DNA from: Clostridium brassicae
GTDB lineage: Bacteria > Bacillota > Clostridia > Clostridiales > Clostridiaceae
Direction of reading: 5' to 3'
DNA: 64,000 nt
NCBI RefSeq assembly: GCF_026738875.1
Contig: NZ_JAPQFJ010000013.1
Span: 62,001 to 126,000, forward strand
The notes below the pieces were generated by a model. The model saw only the letters and a list, made by a program, of their open reading frames with translations. It had not been told where the DNA came from and made no database searches. This document shows positions 46,690 to 55,057 of this stretch, in pieces. Within the stretch, counting starts at the first letter, position 1. Each line of letters starts with the position of its first letter. The translations under genes were made by a program, and so were the position numbers.

Positions 46690-47037
46690 ATGGAAGATAG
46701 AATAAAATTATCTATTTTATTAGATTATTACAAAGAATTATTAACACAAAAGCAAAGAGATATTATGGAGCTTTATTTTAATGAAGATTTGTCTTTGGCT
46801 GAAATTTCAGAGCTTACGAAAACTAGTAGACAGGCGATATACGATATTATAAAGAGATGTACTAAAATACTTTTTGATTACGAAAATAAGCTGAAATTAG
46901 TGGAAAGAATTAATAATATAATAAAAGTAAAAAAACATGTAATGAAAGAAATAGATGTAATTAAAGATAAGGTTGAAGACAAAGATATAGAGGTAGCTTT
47001 AGAAAATTTAAGTAATTATATTAGTGATTCTATTTAG
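46690..47037 (+). CDS. ylxM: YlxM-family helix-turn-helix protein
   Basis: A 115-residue YlxM (p13) protein, a putative SRP accessory factor. It resembles region 4 of sigma factors: KQRDIMELYFNEDLSLAEIS then ELTKTSRQAIYDIIKRC. It starts just before ffh, as in other Firmicutes, and stops 10 bases before the ffh start codon. A promoter must lie just upstream, after the ftsY terminator. Confidence 0.93.
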   Translation: MEDRIKLSILLDYYKELLTQKQRDIMELYFNEDLSLAEISELTKTSRQAIYDIIKRCTKILFDYENKLKLVERINNIIKVKKHVMKEIDVIKDKVEDKDIEVALENLSNYISDSI

Positions 47038-47047
47038 GAGGTTTAAG

Positions 47048-48400
47048 ATGGCGTTTGAAGGATTAGCATCAAAGCTTCAGGAAACATTAAAAAAGTTAAA
47101 AGGTAAAGGAAAGCTATCTGAAAAAGACATAAAAGCTGCTATGAGAGAAGTAAAGTTAGCTTTACTTGAGGCAGATGTTAACTATAAAATAGTAAAAGAC
47201 TTTGTTAAAAGTGCAGGAGAAAAGTGCCTTGGAAAAGAGGTTATGGAGAGTTTAACTCCTGGACAACAAGTTATAAAGATAGTTAATGAAGAGTTGAAAG
47301 AACTTATGGGAAATGAAGAAAGTAAGGTTGAATTTTCTCAGAAAGGAACTACTGTAATAATGTTAGCAGGTCTTCAAGGTGCTGGTAAAACTACTTTAGC
47401 TGGTAAATTAGCTCTTCACTTAAAAAAGAGGAATAAAAAACCTTTGCTGGTTGCTTGTGATGTTTATAGACCGGCAGCGATAAAACAACTTCAGGTTGTA
47501 GGAAAGCAAATAGATATACCTGTATTTTCTATGGGTGATAAGGTAAATCCTGTTGATATTGCTAAAGCAGCTATAGAACATGCTCAAAGCAATGACTTAA
47601 ATGTAGTTATAATAGATACAGCAGGTAGACTTCATATAGATGAAAACTTAATGGATGAACTTCATGACATTAAAGAAAGTGTAGAACCAAATGAAATATT
47701 ACTGGTTGTTGACTCGATGACAGGTCAAGATGCAGTAAATGTTGCTCAAAGCTTTAATGATAAATTAGATATAACAGGTGTTGTACTTACTAAATTAGAT
47801 GGTGACACTAGAGGTGGTGCTGCCTTATCTATTAAAGCTGTAACTGGCAAGCCAATCAAGTTTGTTGGTCTTGGAGAGAAAATGAATGATCTTGAGGTTT
47901 TTTATCCAGATAGAATGGCTTCTAGAATATTAGGAATGGGCGATGTATTGTCATTAATAGAAAAAGCACAAGAAGCTATTGATGAGAAAAAAGCGCAAGA
48001 GCTTGGAAGCAAAATGATGAGTATGGAATTTAATTTAGAAGACTTTAAAGAGTCAATGGCTCAAATGAAAAAATTAGGGCCTATGTCTAAATTAGTTGAA
48101 ATGATACCTGGTGTTAATACAAAGCAACTTGATAGAGTGGATCTTAGTCAGGGAGAAAAAGAAATGAAAAGAATAGAAGCTATTATTGACTCCATGACAG
48201 CAAAAGAAAGAAAAAATCCAGATTTAGTGAGTAGTTCTCCATCAAGGAAAAGAAGGATTGCTAAAGGATCAGGTACTAATGTCCAACAAGTTAATAAACT
48301 TCTAAAAGATTTTCAGATGATGAAAAAGATGATGAAGCAAATGAAAGGACAGCAGAAATCTCTCAAAAAGGGTATGTTTGGAAAATTTCCATTCATGTAA
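47048..48400 (+). CDS. ffh: Signal recognition particle protein Ffh
   Basis: The SRP GTPase that binds signal peptides and 4.5S RNA. 450 residues: N domain 1-90, G domain with AGLQGAGKTTLAGK, DVYRPAAIKQL, DTAGRLHIDENLM, TKLDGDTRGGAA and GLGEKMNDLEVFYPDR, then the methionine-rich M domain from about 300, ending MKQMKGQQKSLKKGM. The ATG at 47048 follows TAGGAGGTTTAAG; an in-frame upstream ATG lies inside ylxM. Confidence 0.98.
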   Translation: MAFEGLASKLQETLKKLKGKGKLSEKDIKAAMREVKLALLEADVNYKIVKDFVKSAGEKCLGKEVMESLTPGQQVIKIVNEELKELMGNEESKVEFSQKGTTVIMLAGLQGAGKTTLAGKLALHLKKRNKKPLLVACDVYRPAAIKQLQVVGKQIDIPVFSMGDKVNPVDIAKAAIEHAQSNDLNVVIIDTAGRLHIDENLMDELHDIKESVEPNEILLVVDSMTGQDAVNVAQSFNDKLDITGVVLTKLDGDTRGGAALSIKAVTGKPIKFVGLGEKMNDLEVFYPDRMASRILGMGDVLSLIEKAQEAIDEKKAQELGSKMMSMEFNLEDFKESMAQMKKLGPMSKLVEMIPGVNTKQLDRVDLSQGEKEMKRIEAIIDSMTAKERKNPDLVSSSPSRKRRIAKGSGTNVQQVNKLLKDFQMMKKMMKQMKGQQKSLKKGMFGKFPFM

Positions 48401-48430
48401 TAGATATTTGGATTTAAGGAGGTGAAATAC

Positions 48431-48688
48431 ATGGCAGTAAAAATAAGATTAAGAAGAATGGGTGCTAAAAAAGCTCCATTTTACAGAGTTGTTGTTGCGG
48501 ATTCAAGATCTCCAAGAGACGGAAGATTCATTGAAGAAATAGGTTACTATAATCCAGTTTCTGAACCAAAAACTATAAAAATAGATGAAGAAAAGGCTGT
48601 TAAATGGGTACAAAATGGTGCGCAACCAACAGATGTAGTTAAGAAGCTTTTTGATAAAGCAGGAATAAGCGAAAAACTTTCTAAATAG
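48431..48688 (+). CDS. rpsP: Ribosomal protein bS16
   Basis: An 85-residue ribosomal protein. The start [39 protein letters not shown] and the [20 protein letters not shown] segment are typical. The ATG at 48431 follows AAGGAGGTG. In the ffh-rpsP-khpA-rimM-trmD-rplS order. Confidence 0.97.
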   Translation: MAVKIRLRRMGAKKAPFYRVVVADSRSPRDGRFIEEIGYYNPVSEPKTIKIDEEKAVKWVQNGAQPTDVVKKLFDKAGISEKLSK

Positions 48689-48707
48689 TAGGCTGGGGGT
48701 GTAGTAG

Positions 48708-48935
48708 ATGAAAGATTTGCTAGAAGTAATAGCTAAGTCATTAGTTGATGACCCAGACATGGTTAGTGTTAATGAGATTGTTGGGGAACAGTCCATAATA
48801 CTTGAATTAAAAGTATCCCCAGAAGACATGGGCAAAGTAATTGGAAAACAGGGAAGAATAGCAAAAGCTATAAGAACTGTTGTTAAAGCAGCAGCTGTAA
48901 AAGAAAATAAAAGAGTTGTTGTAGAAATAATTTAG
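48708..48935 (+). CDS. khpA: KH-domain RNA-binding protein KhpA
   Basis: A 75-residue single KH domain. The RNA-contacting GxxG loop is GKQG in MGKVIGKQGRIAKAIRTVV. In pneumococcus KhpA acts with KhpB in cell division and RNA regulation. It starts 19 bases after rpsP with a GGGGGT site and is followed by a terminator. Confidence 0.94.
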   Translation: MKDLLEVIAKSLVDDPDMVSVNEIVGEQSIILELKVSPEDMGKVIGKQGRIAKAIRTVVKAAAVKENKRVVVEII

Positions 48936-48960
48936 TCCATTATATTTTAAACTATAAGAA

Positions 48961-48985
48961 GAGTTAGGGATTCCTAACTCTTTTA
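48961..48985 (+). terminator. Terminator after khpA
   Basis: AGAGTTAGG, loop GATT, CCTAACTCT, then TTT. The T tract is short, so some read-through into rimM is likely. Confidence 0.7.
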
Positions 48986-49013
48986 AATATATAATAAAAG
49001 GAGTATAGAATTT

Positions 49014-49502
49014 ATGGAACAGTTTTTAACTGTAGGTAAAATAATAAATACTCATGGTGTTAGAGGAGAAGTTAAAGTAAAATCAACTACCGATGATGTT
49101 AAAAGATTTAAAAAACTTAAAGAAGCTTATATAGATGGGGAAGAAATAAAAGTAATTGGATGCAAATTTCAACCAGATAAGGTTATACTAAAAATTGAAG
49201 GCATAGATTCTATGGACGATGCGGAAAGATTAAAAAACAAACTTATTCAAGTGAAAAGGGAAAACGCAATAAAACTTCCTAAGGATACTTATTTTGCTGT
49301 AGATATTATTGACTGTGAAGTGTATGAAGAAACAGGAAAAAAATTAGGAAAAGTAGATGAGATTATATATACAGGAAGTAACGATGTGTATTGGGTAAAA
49401 GGAGAGAATGAAGTTTTAATTCCAGCACTTAAGGATATAATACTTAATATAGATATAAATAACAAAAAAATAATAATAAAACCTGTGGATGTATGGCAAT
49501 GA
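49014..49502 (+). CDS. rimM: Ribosome maturation factor RimM
   Basis: A 162-residue protein that assists assembly of the 30S head. N-terminal RimM domain ([19 protein letters not shown]) and a C-terminal PRC-barrel ([20 protein letters not shown]) are both present. The TGA stop overlaps the trmD start (ATGA). Confidence 0.96.
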   Translation: MEQFLTVGKIINTHGVRGEVKVKSTTDDVKRFKKLKEAYIDGEEIKVIGCKFQPDKVILKIEGIDSMDDAERLKNKLIQVKRENAIKLPKDTYFAVDIIDCEVYEETGKKLGKVDEIIYTGSNDVYWVKGENEVLIPALKDIILNIDINNKKIIIKPVDVWQ

Positions 49503-50206
49503 AGATAGATATTTTAACGCTATTTCCTGAGATGTTTGAGATTTTTAATCACAGTATAATAGGAAAAGCAATAAACAATGATATTATAAAAATAACAGCC
49601 CATAATATAAGAGATTATTCATTGAATAAACACAAAAAAGTTGATGATTATCCTTATGGTGGGGGAGCTGGTATGGTTATGACACCTCAGCCCATAGTAG
49701 ATTCTATAAAGAATTTGAAACAATATAATAAAGGTAAGGTTATTTTTTTAGGACCTAGAGGTAAAAAATTTAACCAGGATATAGCTAAAAAACTAGCTCA
49801 AGAGAATGAACTGATATTTTTATGTGGACATTATGAAGGCATTGATGAGAGGGTATATAAGTATATAGATATGGAAATATCTCTTGGGGATTTTGTATTA
49901 ACTGGTGGAGAAATGGCATGTATACCTATTGTAGATAGTATTTGTAGATTAATTCCTGGAGTGCTATCTTCTGAAGAGAGCTATATGGAAGAATCTTTTT
50001 ATAATGGGGTATTAGAATATCCTCAATATACAAGGCCTGAATCTTTTGAAGGAGAAAAAGTGCCAGAAATTTTGCTTTCAGGCCATCATGAGAATATAAG
50101 AAAATGGAGAAGAACACAATCTCTTTTAATTACAAAAAATAGAAGACCAGATTTATTTAACAAATTAAAGTTATCTAAGGAAGATAAAAAACTTTTACAA
50201 AAATAA
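49499..50206 (+). CDS. trmD: tRNA (guanine-37-N1) methyltransferase
   Basis: Methylates G37 of tRNAs to prevent frameshifting. The 235-residue SPOUT enzyme has [28 protein letters not shown], the SAM knot [12 protein letters not shown] and [11 protein letters not shown]. The ATG at 49499 gives the four-base overlap with rimM; an ATG six bases earlier is also possible. Confidence 0.97.
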   Translation: MKIDILTLFPEMFEIFNHSIIGKAINNDIIKITAHNIRDYSLNKHKKVDDYPYGGGAGMVMTPQPIVDSIKNLKQYNKGKVIFLGPRGKKFNQDIAKKLAQENELIFLCGHYEGIDERVYKYIDMEISLGDFVLTGGEMACIPIVDSICRLIPGVLSSEESYMEESFYNGVLEYPQYTRPESFEGEKVPEILLSGHHENIRKWRRTQSLLITKNRRPDLFNKLKLSKEDKKLLQK

Positions 50207-50363
50207 AAATCATATAAATTTTAATATAGAATATAGTGATTGTTAGATTAAATCCATTGGGGATTGGGGTATTAGTGTTCGAGTGCAAGAGAAAGATAAT
50301 AAGAGAATATAAATTAATTTTAGATTACTTTAGGTGTTTAAAATTAAATAATATAAAATATTA

Positions 50364-50392
50364 TTGAAATACATATGTATTTATGGTAAAAT
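50364..50392 (+). promoter_or_regulatory. Promoter of rplS
   Basis: TTGAAA (50364-50369), 17 bases, TAAAAT (50387-50392). Predicted transcription start just before the structured leader. Confidence 0.7.
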
Positions 50393-50397
50393 AAGCT

Positions 50398-50470
50398 TCG
50401 TGCTAGTACGGGCGGTCCTCTATCTGTCGAATACATATTAGATACGAACGTCAAAAAAAATTATAAGGAG
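50398..50470 (+). ncRNA. Structured leader of rplS (L19 leader-like)
   Basis: Between the promoter and the ribosome binding site of rplS lies a compact structured RNA: an outer stem TTCGT/ACGAA, an inner TATCT/AGATA hairpin, and the segment GTACGGGCGGTCCTC between. It has the position and multi-stem design of the L19 autoregulatory leader of Firmicutes. I could not match it to the Rfam consensus base by base. Upstream, 50207-50360 shows nothing recognisable. Confidence 0.6.
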
Positions 50471-50479
50471 GGAAAGCAC

Positions 50480-50827
50480 ATGTTAGATATAATAAAAGAA
50501 ATTGAAGCAGAACAAATTAAAAAAGATATGGTAGATTTTAAAGTTGGAGACACTGTAAGAGTGGATGTAAGAATTACTGAAGGAAACAAAGAAAGAATTC
50601 AAGCTTTCGAAGGAACAGTAATAAAAAGACAAAATGGTGGATCAAGAGAAACATTTACTGTAAGAAGAGTAGCTTATGGTACTGGTGTTGAAAGAACATT
50701 CCCTGTAAACTCTCCAATGCTTGATAAAATCACAGTAGTTAGAAGAGGTAAAGTAAGAAGAGCTAAATTATTCTACTTAAGAGATAGAGTAGGTAAGGCA
50801 GCAAAAGTAAAAGAATTAATCAAATAA
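50480..50827 (+). CDS. rplS: Ribosomal protein bL19
   Basis: A 115-residue ribosomal protein at the subunit interface. The segments [40 protein letters not shown] and [14 protein letters not shown] are typical. A strong AAGGAGGGAAA lies upstream, and a separate promoter and structured leader suggest self-regulation. Confidence 0.98.
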   Translation: MLDIIKEIEAEQIKKDMVDFKVGDTVRVDVRITEGNKERIQAFEGTVIKRQNGGSRETFTVRRVAYGTGVERTFPVNSPMLDKITVVRRGKVRRAKLFYLRDRVGKAAKVKELIK

Positions 50828-50832
50828 AAAAT

Positions 50833-50857
50833 AGGGACTTGAGAGTCCCTTTTTTTA
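50833..50857 (+). terminator. Terminator after rplS
   Basis: AGGGACT, loop TGAG, AGTCCCT, then seven T. Confidence 0.93.
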
Positions 50858-50981
50858 TTTATATACATTAAATATAATTAATTGGAATTAGAAGTATAAT
50901 TAGTTTTAATTTCAATAAAAACTAATTATATATTATTTTATATGGAAATAATAATTATATATTTAGGAGGTTTTGTAGAAT

Positions 50982-51824
50982 ATGGCAATCAATTGGTTCC
51001 CAGGTCATATGGCGAAAACAAGAAGAGAGATTAAAGAAAACCTTAAATTTGTGGATGCAGTGATTGAAATTAGAGATTCAAGAATAGTTAAGTCAAGTAG
51101 TAATCCTGATATAGATGAAATATGTGCAGGTAAGCCAAGGATAATATTATTAAATAAAAGTGATTTAGCTGAGGAAGGCGTTACAAAACAGTGGATAAAA
51201 AATTTATCAAGAGATTCAGTGAAAGTTACAACTGTTAATAGTTTAACTGGTAAAGGCTTAAATAGTATAAAACCTTTATTAGAAGAGCTTTTAAAAGAAA
51301 AGCATGATAAATTAAAGAATAAAGGTATTGCTAATATAGTTACGAGAGTAATGGTTGTTGGTATACCTAATGTAGGAAAGTCCTCGTTTATTAATAGAAT
51401 GGCTAAAAATAGTAGAGCAAAAGTTGGCGATAAACCAGGGGTTACAAGAAGCAAACAATGGATAAAAACAAGTATAGGTATAGAGCTTTTGGATACTCCA
51501 GGAGTTTTATGGCCTAAATTTGAAGATGATATAGTAGGATTGAATTTAGCTTTTACAGGAGCTATAAAAGATGAAATAATGGATATTGAAACTTTAGCTT
51601 TAAGATTAATTGAGAGGTTACAAGAACGTTATCCAGAAAGATTAATTGAAAGATATAAATTAAGTTCTATAAGCAGTGAAGCTTTAGAAAATATGGAAAA
51701 CATAGCTAGAAAAAGAGGAGCGGTAGTATCTAAAGGAAATATTGACTACAATAGAGTTGCTGTTTTAATTTTAGATGAATTTAGGGGTGGTAAACTTGGA
51801 GCAATATCACTTGAAAGACCTTAA
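50982..51824 (+). CDS. rbgA: Ribosome biogenesis GTPase RbgA (YlqF)
   Basis: Circularly permuted GTPase needed for late 50S assembly. The 280-residue protein starts MAINWFPGHMAKTRREI, with G4 (LLNKSDLA) before the P-loop GIPNVGKSSFINR and G3 DTPGVLWPKF. It overlaps the start of rnhB, as in many Firmicutes. Confidence 0.96.
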   Translation: MAINWFPGHMAKTRREIKENLKFVDAVIEIRDSRIVKSSSNPDIDEICAGKPRIILLNKSDLAEEGVTKQWIKNLSRDSVKVTTVNSLTGKGLNSIKPLLEELLKEKHDKLKNKGIANIVTRVMVVGIPNVGKSSFINRMAKNSRAKVGDKPGVTRSKQWIKTSIGIELLDTPGVLWPKFEDDIVGLNLAFTGAIKDEIMDIETLALRLIERLQERYPERLIERYKLSSISSEALENMENIARKRGAVVSKGNIDYNRVAVLILDEFRGGKLGAISLERP

Positions 51825-52629
51825 CAATATTAACTTTAAAGATATGAAAGCAGGAGAAGTAAAGAAGTACGTATCTTTGTTGTTAAAGAAAAAAAATTGT
51901 GATTATAATCTAATTATGAATTTACTTAATAAGGATAGTAGAAAGACAGTTCAAAAGTTGAGTGAAAGCGTAGAAAAGACTATAAAGGCAAGAGAAAAAG
52001 AGATTAATAGAGTGAAGGGTATGTATGAAAAAGATAGAAATTTTCTTAAAGATGGCTACATTATAGGAGTAGATGAAGTAGGAAGAGGGCCTCTAGCAGG
52101 ACCTATAGTAGCTGCTGCTGTTGTATTGGACTTAAATTACAAGAGTAGCGAAGAGTTAATCTTGCACATAAATGATTCTAAAAAAATATCTGCTCAGTTG
52201 AGAGAAGAACTTGATACCTTAATTAAAGAAAGAGCAATATCTTATTCTATTATTGAAATTGATAATAATAAAATAGATACTAAAGGAATAGCTTGGTGTA
52301 ACAATGAAGTACTAAAAAGAGCCTGCGAAGGGAGTTCAGTAAAGCCTGATTTGGTACTATCAGATGGATATGCAATAAAGAATTGTATATACCCTAATGA
52401 ATATATAATAAAGGGAGATGCCAAAAGTGCAAGCATTGCTTGTGCATCTATAATAGCAAAAGTCTATAGGGATAATATTATGAAAAAGTATGCTGAATTA
52501 TATCCTAAGTATGCGTTTGAAAAAAATGTAGGGTATGGAACTAAAGAACATATAGAGGCAATTAAGAAGTATGGATGTACCCCAATACACAGAAAAAGTT
52601 TCTTGAAAAATATATTGAATATAATATGA
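51796..52629 (+). CDS. rnhB: Ribonuclease HII
   Basis: Removes ribonucleotides and RNA primers from DNA. The catalytic motif GVDEVGRGPLAGPIVAAAVV is followed by NDSKKIS, VLSDGYAIK and KGDAKSASIACASIIAKVYRD, retaining the DEDD active-site residues. A start at TTG 51796, just after GGGGTGG, gives 277 residues; an in-frame ATG at 51775 would give 284, and an ATG at 51844 gives 261. It overlaps the end of rbgA. Confidence 0.9.
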   Translation: MEQYHLKDLNNINFKDMKAGEVKKYVSLLLKKKNCDYNLIMNLLNKDSRKTVQKLSESVEKTIKAREKEINRVKGMYEKDRNFLKDGYIIGVDEVGRGPLAGPIVAAAVVLDLNYKSSEELILHINDSKKISAQLREELDTLIKERAISYSIIEIDNNKIDTKGIAWCNNEVLKRACEGSSVKPDLVLSDGYAIKNCIYPNEYIIKGDAKSASIACASIIAKVYRDNIMKKYAELYPKYAFEKNVGYGTKEHIEAIKKYGCTPIHRKSFLKNILNII

Positions 52630-52673
52630 GCTAATTTTGGTATGAAAAATATATTTTCATATAGCACATTATA

Positions 52674-52718
52674 AAAAATGCTTTTTAGTATAATTTATAC
52701 TTAAAAAGCATTTTTTAT
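52674..52718. terminator. Bidirectional terminator between rnhB and yraN
   Basis: AAAAAATGCTTTTTAAGTAT-like arms (AAAAAATGCTTTTTAGTATA and TATACTTAAAAAGCATTTTT) form a long stem. Its 3' arm contains the last codons of the minus-strand yraN gene. Confidence 0.85.
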
Positions 52719-53069
52719 ATGTTGAAGATTATAGTTAGTGTCTATATTGTTAAACATAATTTCTATTATATCAAATCTAAAGTTATATTTCTCTAGCTTA
52801 TTTTTAGAGATATAGAATTTAGCTGCACTGTTTAAATTAATAATTTTTTTGTATGTAACAGCTTCAGAGGGGGTTCCGTACTTATTTGAAAATCTACTTT
52901 TTACTTCAATAAAACAAATACAATTATTTTTAGGAAGATAAGCTATAATATCTATTTCCTTATGGTAACACATGAAATTTTTTTCTAATATTTGATATCC
53001 CATGTTTTTTAGATAAGATTCAGCTAGAGATTCTCCATATGATCCTATTTTTTTATTATAATGGCCCAA
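52701..53069 (-). CDS. yraN: UPF0102 (YraN-family) endonuclease-like protein
   Basis: A 122-residue protein of the YraN family, which has a restriction-endonuclease-like fold. GSYGESLAESYLKNMGYQIL, then EKNFMCYHKEIDIIA and CFIEVKSRFSNKYG give the E...D...ExK nuclease motif. It normally sits next to rnhB. Here it is inverted relative to rnhB and its last codons lie inside the shared terminator. Function remains unproven in the family. Confidence 0.9.
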   Translation of the reverse strand: MGHYNKKIGSYGESLAESYLKNMGYQILEKNFMCYHKEIDIIAYLPKNNCICFIEVKSRFSNKYGTPSEAVTYKKIINLNSAAKFYISKNKLEKYNFRFDIIEIMFNNIDTNYNLQHIKNAF

Positions 53070-53323
53070 TAAATTTCAACTCCTAAATCTCAATATATCT
53101 TAGATTATTGTCAATCAGATCTCCTTATATTCAAAAGAAGCGCAAAATCATATGAAAATATATAAATTAAATCATAATTCAAAGTTTAAAATATAAATAA
53201 AGTCATAGTTTAGTTTCAATTTTAATATATAAATCATAATATTATTATAGAAGACTATTATGTTAAATTAAGTAGTCATTTAGAGCAAAAAATTAAGTTT
53301 TGATTTTGAATGGAGTGACAGTT

Positions 53324-53797
53324 TTGCACAAAGTAGAATCAGACATAAGATTGGATAATATATATGTTGAATTTAGAAAAGGAATTAGGGCTAGTGAACC
53401 TACTATACCTAGGTATTATGTGTTGAGTAACAATGCTGAAGGGAAACCTTTCTTAACTATTGGACGGAAATATGCATCTGATAGGTTTACTTCAAGCAGA
53501 AATGAGATTTTATGTAAATGGAGATTTTTAAAAAAGAAGTATATTTTTTATGTGTATGTCCATGTAGACGGAAAAGGTGGACTAGCTATTTCAGAAGAAA
53601 GAAATAAAAATTTTATTGAAAAGCTTCCTATAGCATTAAGAACTATTATATATGAAGAAAAAATTTTTTTTAGAATCCATCGGGAATTAGATAATGCACC
53701 TGTTTTTGTATGCTTTAATTCTAAACATTCTCAATTAAGAAGGATTGAATATTGGGGAACTATAAAAGACTATAAGTGTTTGGAGCTGTCGCACTAA
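53324..53797 (+). CDS. Staygreen-family protein (Mg-dechelatase homologue)
   Basis: A 157-residue protein that aligns with plant Staygreen (SGR), the enzyme that removes Mg from chlorophyll a. Matching blocks in order: IPRYYVLSN (28-36; plant LPRTYTLTH), RNEILCKW (59-66; RDEVVAEW), VYVHVDGKGG (77-86; VHCHISGG), KLPIALRTII (100-109; ELPVVLKAFV), ELDNAPVFVCFNS (121-133; ELQ-VWVYFHS) and RIEYWG (140-145; KVECWG). Bacterial homologues are known. The start is taken as TTG 53324, after GGAGTGA; in-frame TTG and GTG codons up to 53300 are alternatives. No photosynthesis gene is nearby, so the substrate is unknown. The 254-base gap before it holds no feature I recognise. Confidence 0.85.
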   Translation: MHKVESDIRLDNIYVEFRKGIRASEPTIPRYYVLSNNAEGKPFLTIGRKYASDRFTSSRNEILCKWRFLKKKYIFYVYVHVDGKGGLAISEERNKNFIEKLPIALRTIIYEEKIFFRIHRELDNAPVFVCFNSKHSQLRRIEYWGTIKDYKCLELSH

Positions 53798-53876
53798 TAA
53801 TAAATTCTACAATATATTGTGTTCAATTTAAACTTTTAAAACAGTATATTGTATGTAAATTTCTTAATGCGACAGC
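53785..53876. repeat. 92-bp palindromic element overlapping the Staygreen 3' end
   Basis: Two arms of about 36 bases, GCTGTCGCACTAATAATAAA... and ...TTTCTTAATGCGACAGC, are imperfect complements around a roughly 20-base loop. The last four codons and the stop of the preceding gene lie inside the left arm. There is no T tract. GGCTGTCGCA-type ends are common on insertion sequences, so this may be a MITE; that identity is inference. Confidence 0.75.
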
Positions 53877-53949
53877 CACACTATAACAAAATAAGTACAA
53901 AATAGTTTCGTATTTAAAATTAAGTTTTTAAGGACCTATTTATTTTAGA

Positions 53950-53992
53950 CTATGTTTTAGTGAATTGTTGATTTTGTATAATTTAAAACATA
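53950..53992 (+). repeat. Small repeat family 2, copy 3
   Basis: CTATGTTTTAGTGAATTGTT then GATTTTGTATAATTTAAAACA, matching the copies at 10834 and 14674. The surrounding 53877-54121 region has no gene and is rich in short AT repeats (TTAAATAGATT). Confidence 0.55.
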
Positions 53993-54121
53993 GTTAAATA
54001 AATTAAATAGATTAAATAGATTTATATTAAGGTAACAAAAGAAATAGTAAAATAATAATAGATATCATATAGGTTAAATAGTTATTAAATCATAGTTATA
54101 AATCAGAGAAAATAGCTAGAT

Positions 54122-54193
54122 GAGGAAATTGCATAATTAAAAATTTGAAATACGTAATGCAAGTTTTATTTTATGGAATTATGCAATTTTCTC
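54122..54193 (+). promoter_or_regulatory. 17-bp leader stem before the small membrane protein gene
   Basis: GAGGAAATTGCATAATT (54122-54138) pairs with AATTATGCAATTTTCTC (54177-54193) at all 17 positions with one G-U pair, enclosing a 38-base loop. It ends about 23 bases before the start codon and lacks a T tract, so it is likely a leader RNA structure or operator. Confidence 0.6.
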
Positions 54194-54216
54194 AGATATT
54201 AAAATAGGAGGATTGT

Positions 54217-54576
54217 ATGATATTCGAAAATTTCTTAACAATAGAGTATGTATCTACTTTTTTAGGAACGATAATTGTTACTATGCTTATAGTACAATTT
54301 TTTAAAGGTACACCTATAATAAAGAAAATTCCTACTAAATATTTTACCTTTATAGTAGCATTGGTAAATATGATAATATGTGGCTTATTAACTCATACTT
54401 TTTCTTTTAGTAATCTATATTTGATGATTATAAATGCCATGTTAATTACATTTACAGCAACTGGTGGATATGATTTTGCTATAAGAAATGTAAGAGTAGA
54501 TAAAAAGGATATAGAAGAATATAGTGAAGAGATAGTACAAAAGGTAGAGAAAAAAGATGAATCATTTAAAAAATAA
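54217..54576 (+). CDS. Small membrane protein of unknown function
   Basis: A 119-residue protein I do not recognise. Three hydrophobic segments lie near residues 12-28, 43-61 and 66-84, followed by a charged tail with many Lys and Glu (from VRVDKKDIEEYSEE on). Size and layout resemble some phage holins, but no phage genes are nearby. GGAGG lies eight bases before the ATG, and the upstream stem-loop suggests controlled expression. Confidence 0.65.
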   Translation: MIFENFLTIEYVSTFLGTIIVTMLIVQFFKGTPIIKKIPTKYFTFIVALVNMIICGLLTHTFSFSNLYLMIINAMLITFTATGGYDFAIRNVRVDKKDIEEYSEEIVQKVEKKDESFKK

Positions 54577-54862
54577 TCCTTTTTAAAACAAATATAAATT
54601 TGATAATGTAAATAGTTTAAAAGTAAAAAATATAAATTAAGCTGTGTTTAAATAGGAGGTTGGTAATATAAGATTGAATAATTAATTTAGCAATTTTTAT
54701 AGTATGTTAAGTGAAGTGTATCGGAAGTGAACAGGATAATAAGTGCTGTAATCTGAAATATCCAAACTATATAGAATTAAGGTAATTAGAGTATTTTAAT
54801 TCTAATAATATAGAAGAAGTCATTTTTAGTTAATAGGATTAATAAAAGAGCTTTAATATAAA

Positions 54863-54896
54863 CCCTGGGAGAAATCCTAGGGATATTTTTTATTTT
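54863..54896 (+). terminator. Terminator-like hairpin upstream of the deacetylase gene
   Basis: CCCTGGGA, loop GAAA, TCCTAGGG, then ATATTTTTTATTTTT. It lies in the 480-base gap 54577-55057, which has no other recognisable feature, and could end a short untranslated transcript or act as an attenuator. Confidence 0.6.
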
Positions 54897-55057
54897 TGTA
54901 AAATTTGTAAAATTTATAAAAATAATATAAAATATATTAAAAGATAGTCGCAATGCAAAACTAAGTAAGGTCTAAGGTATATTTTAGGTTAAGAAGGTAT
55001 TATAAATAAACCAAATTTATAAGAATATTAAATATTATTACTTATTGGGGTGATACG

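Noticed and set aside
53785-53876. Ordinary terminator after the Staygreen gene
   Set aside because: The stem is far longer than a terminator, overlaps the coding end and has no T tract.
54656-54700. AGGAGGTTGG site in the gap before the deacetylase gene as a hidden small gene
   Set aside because: The frames after it stop within a few codons, so no peptide is supported.
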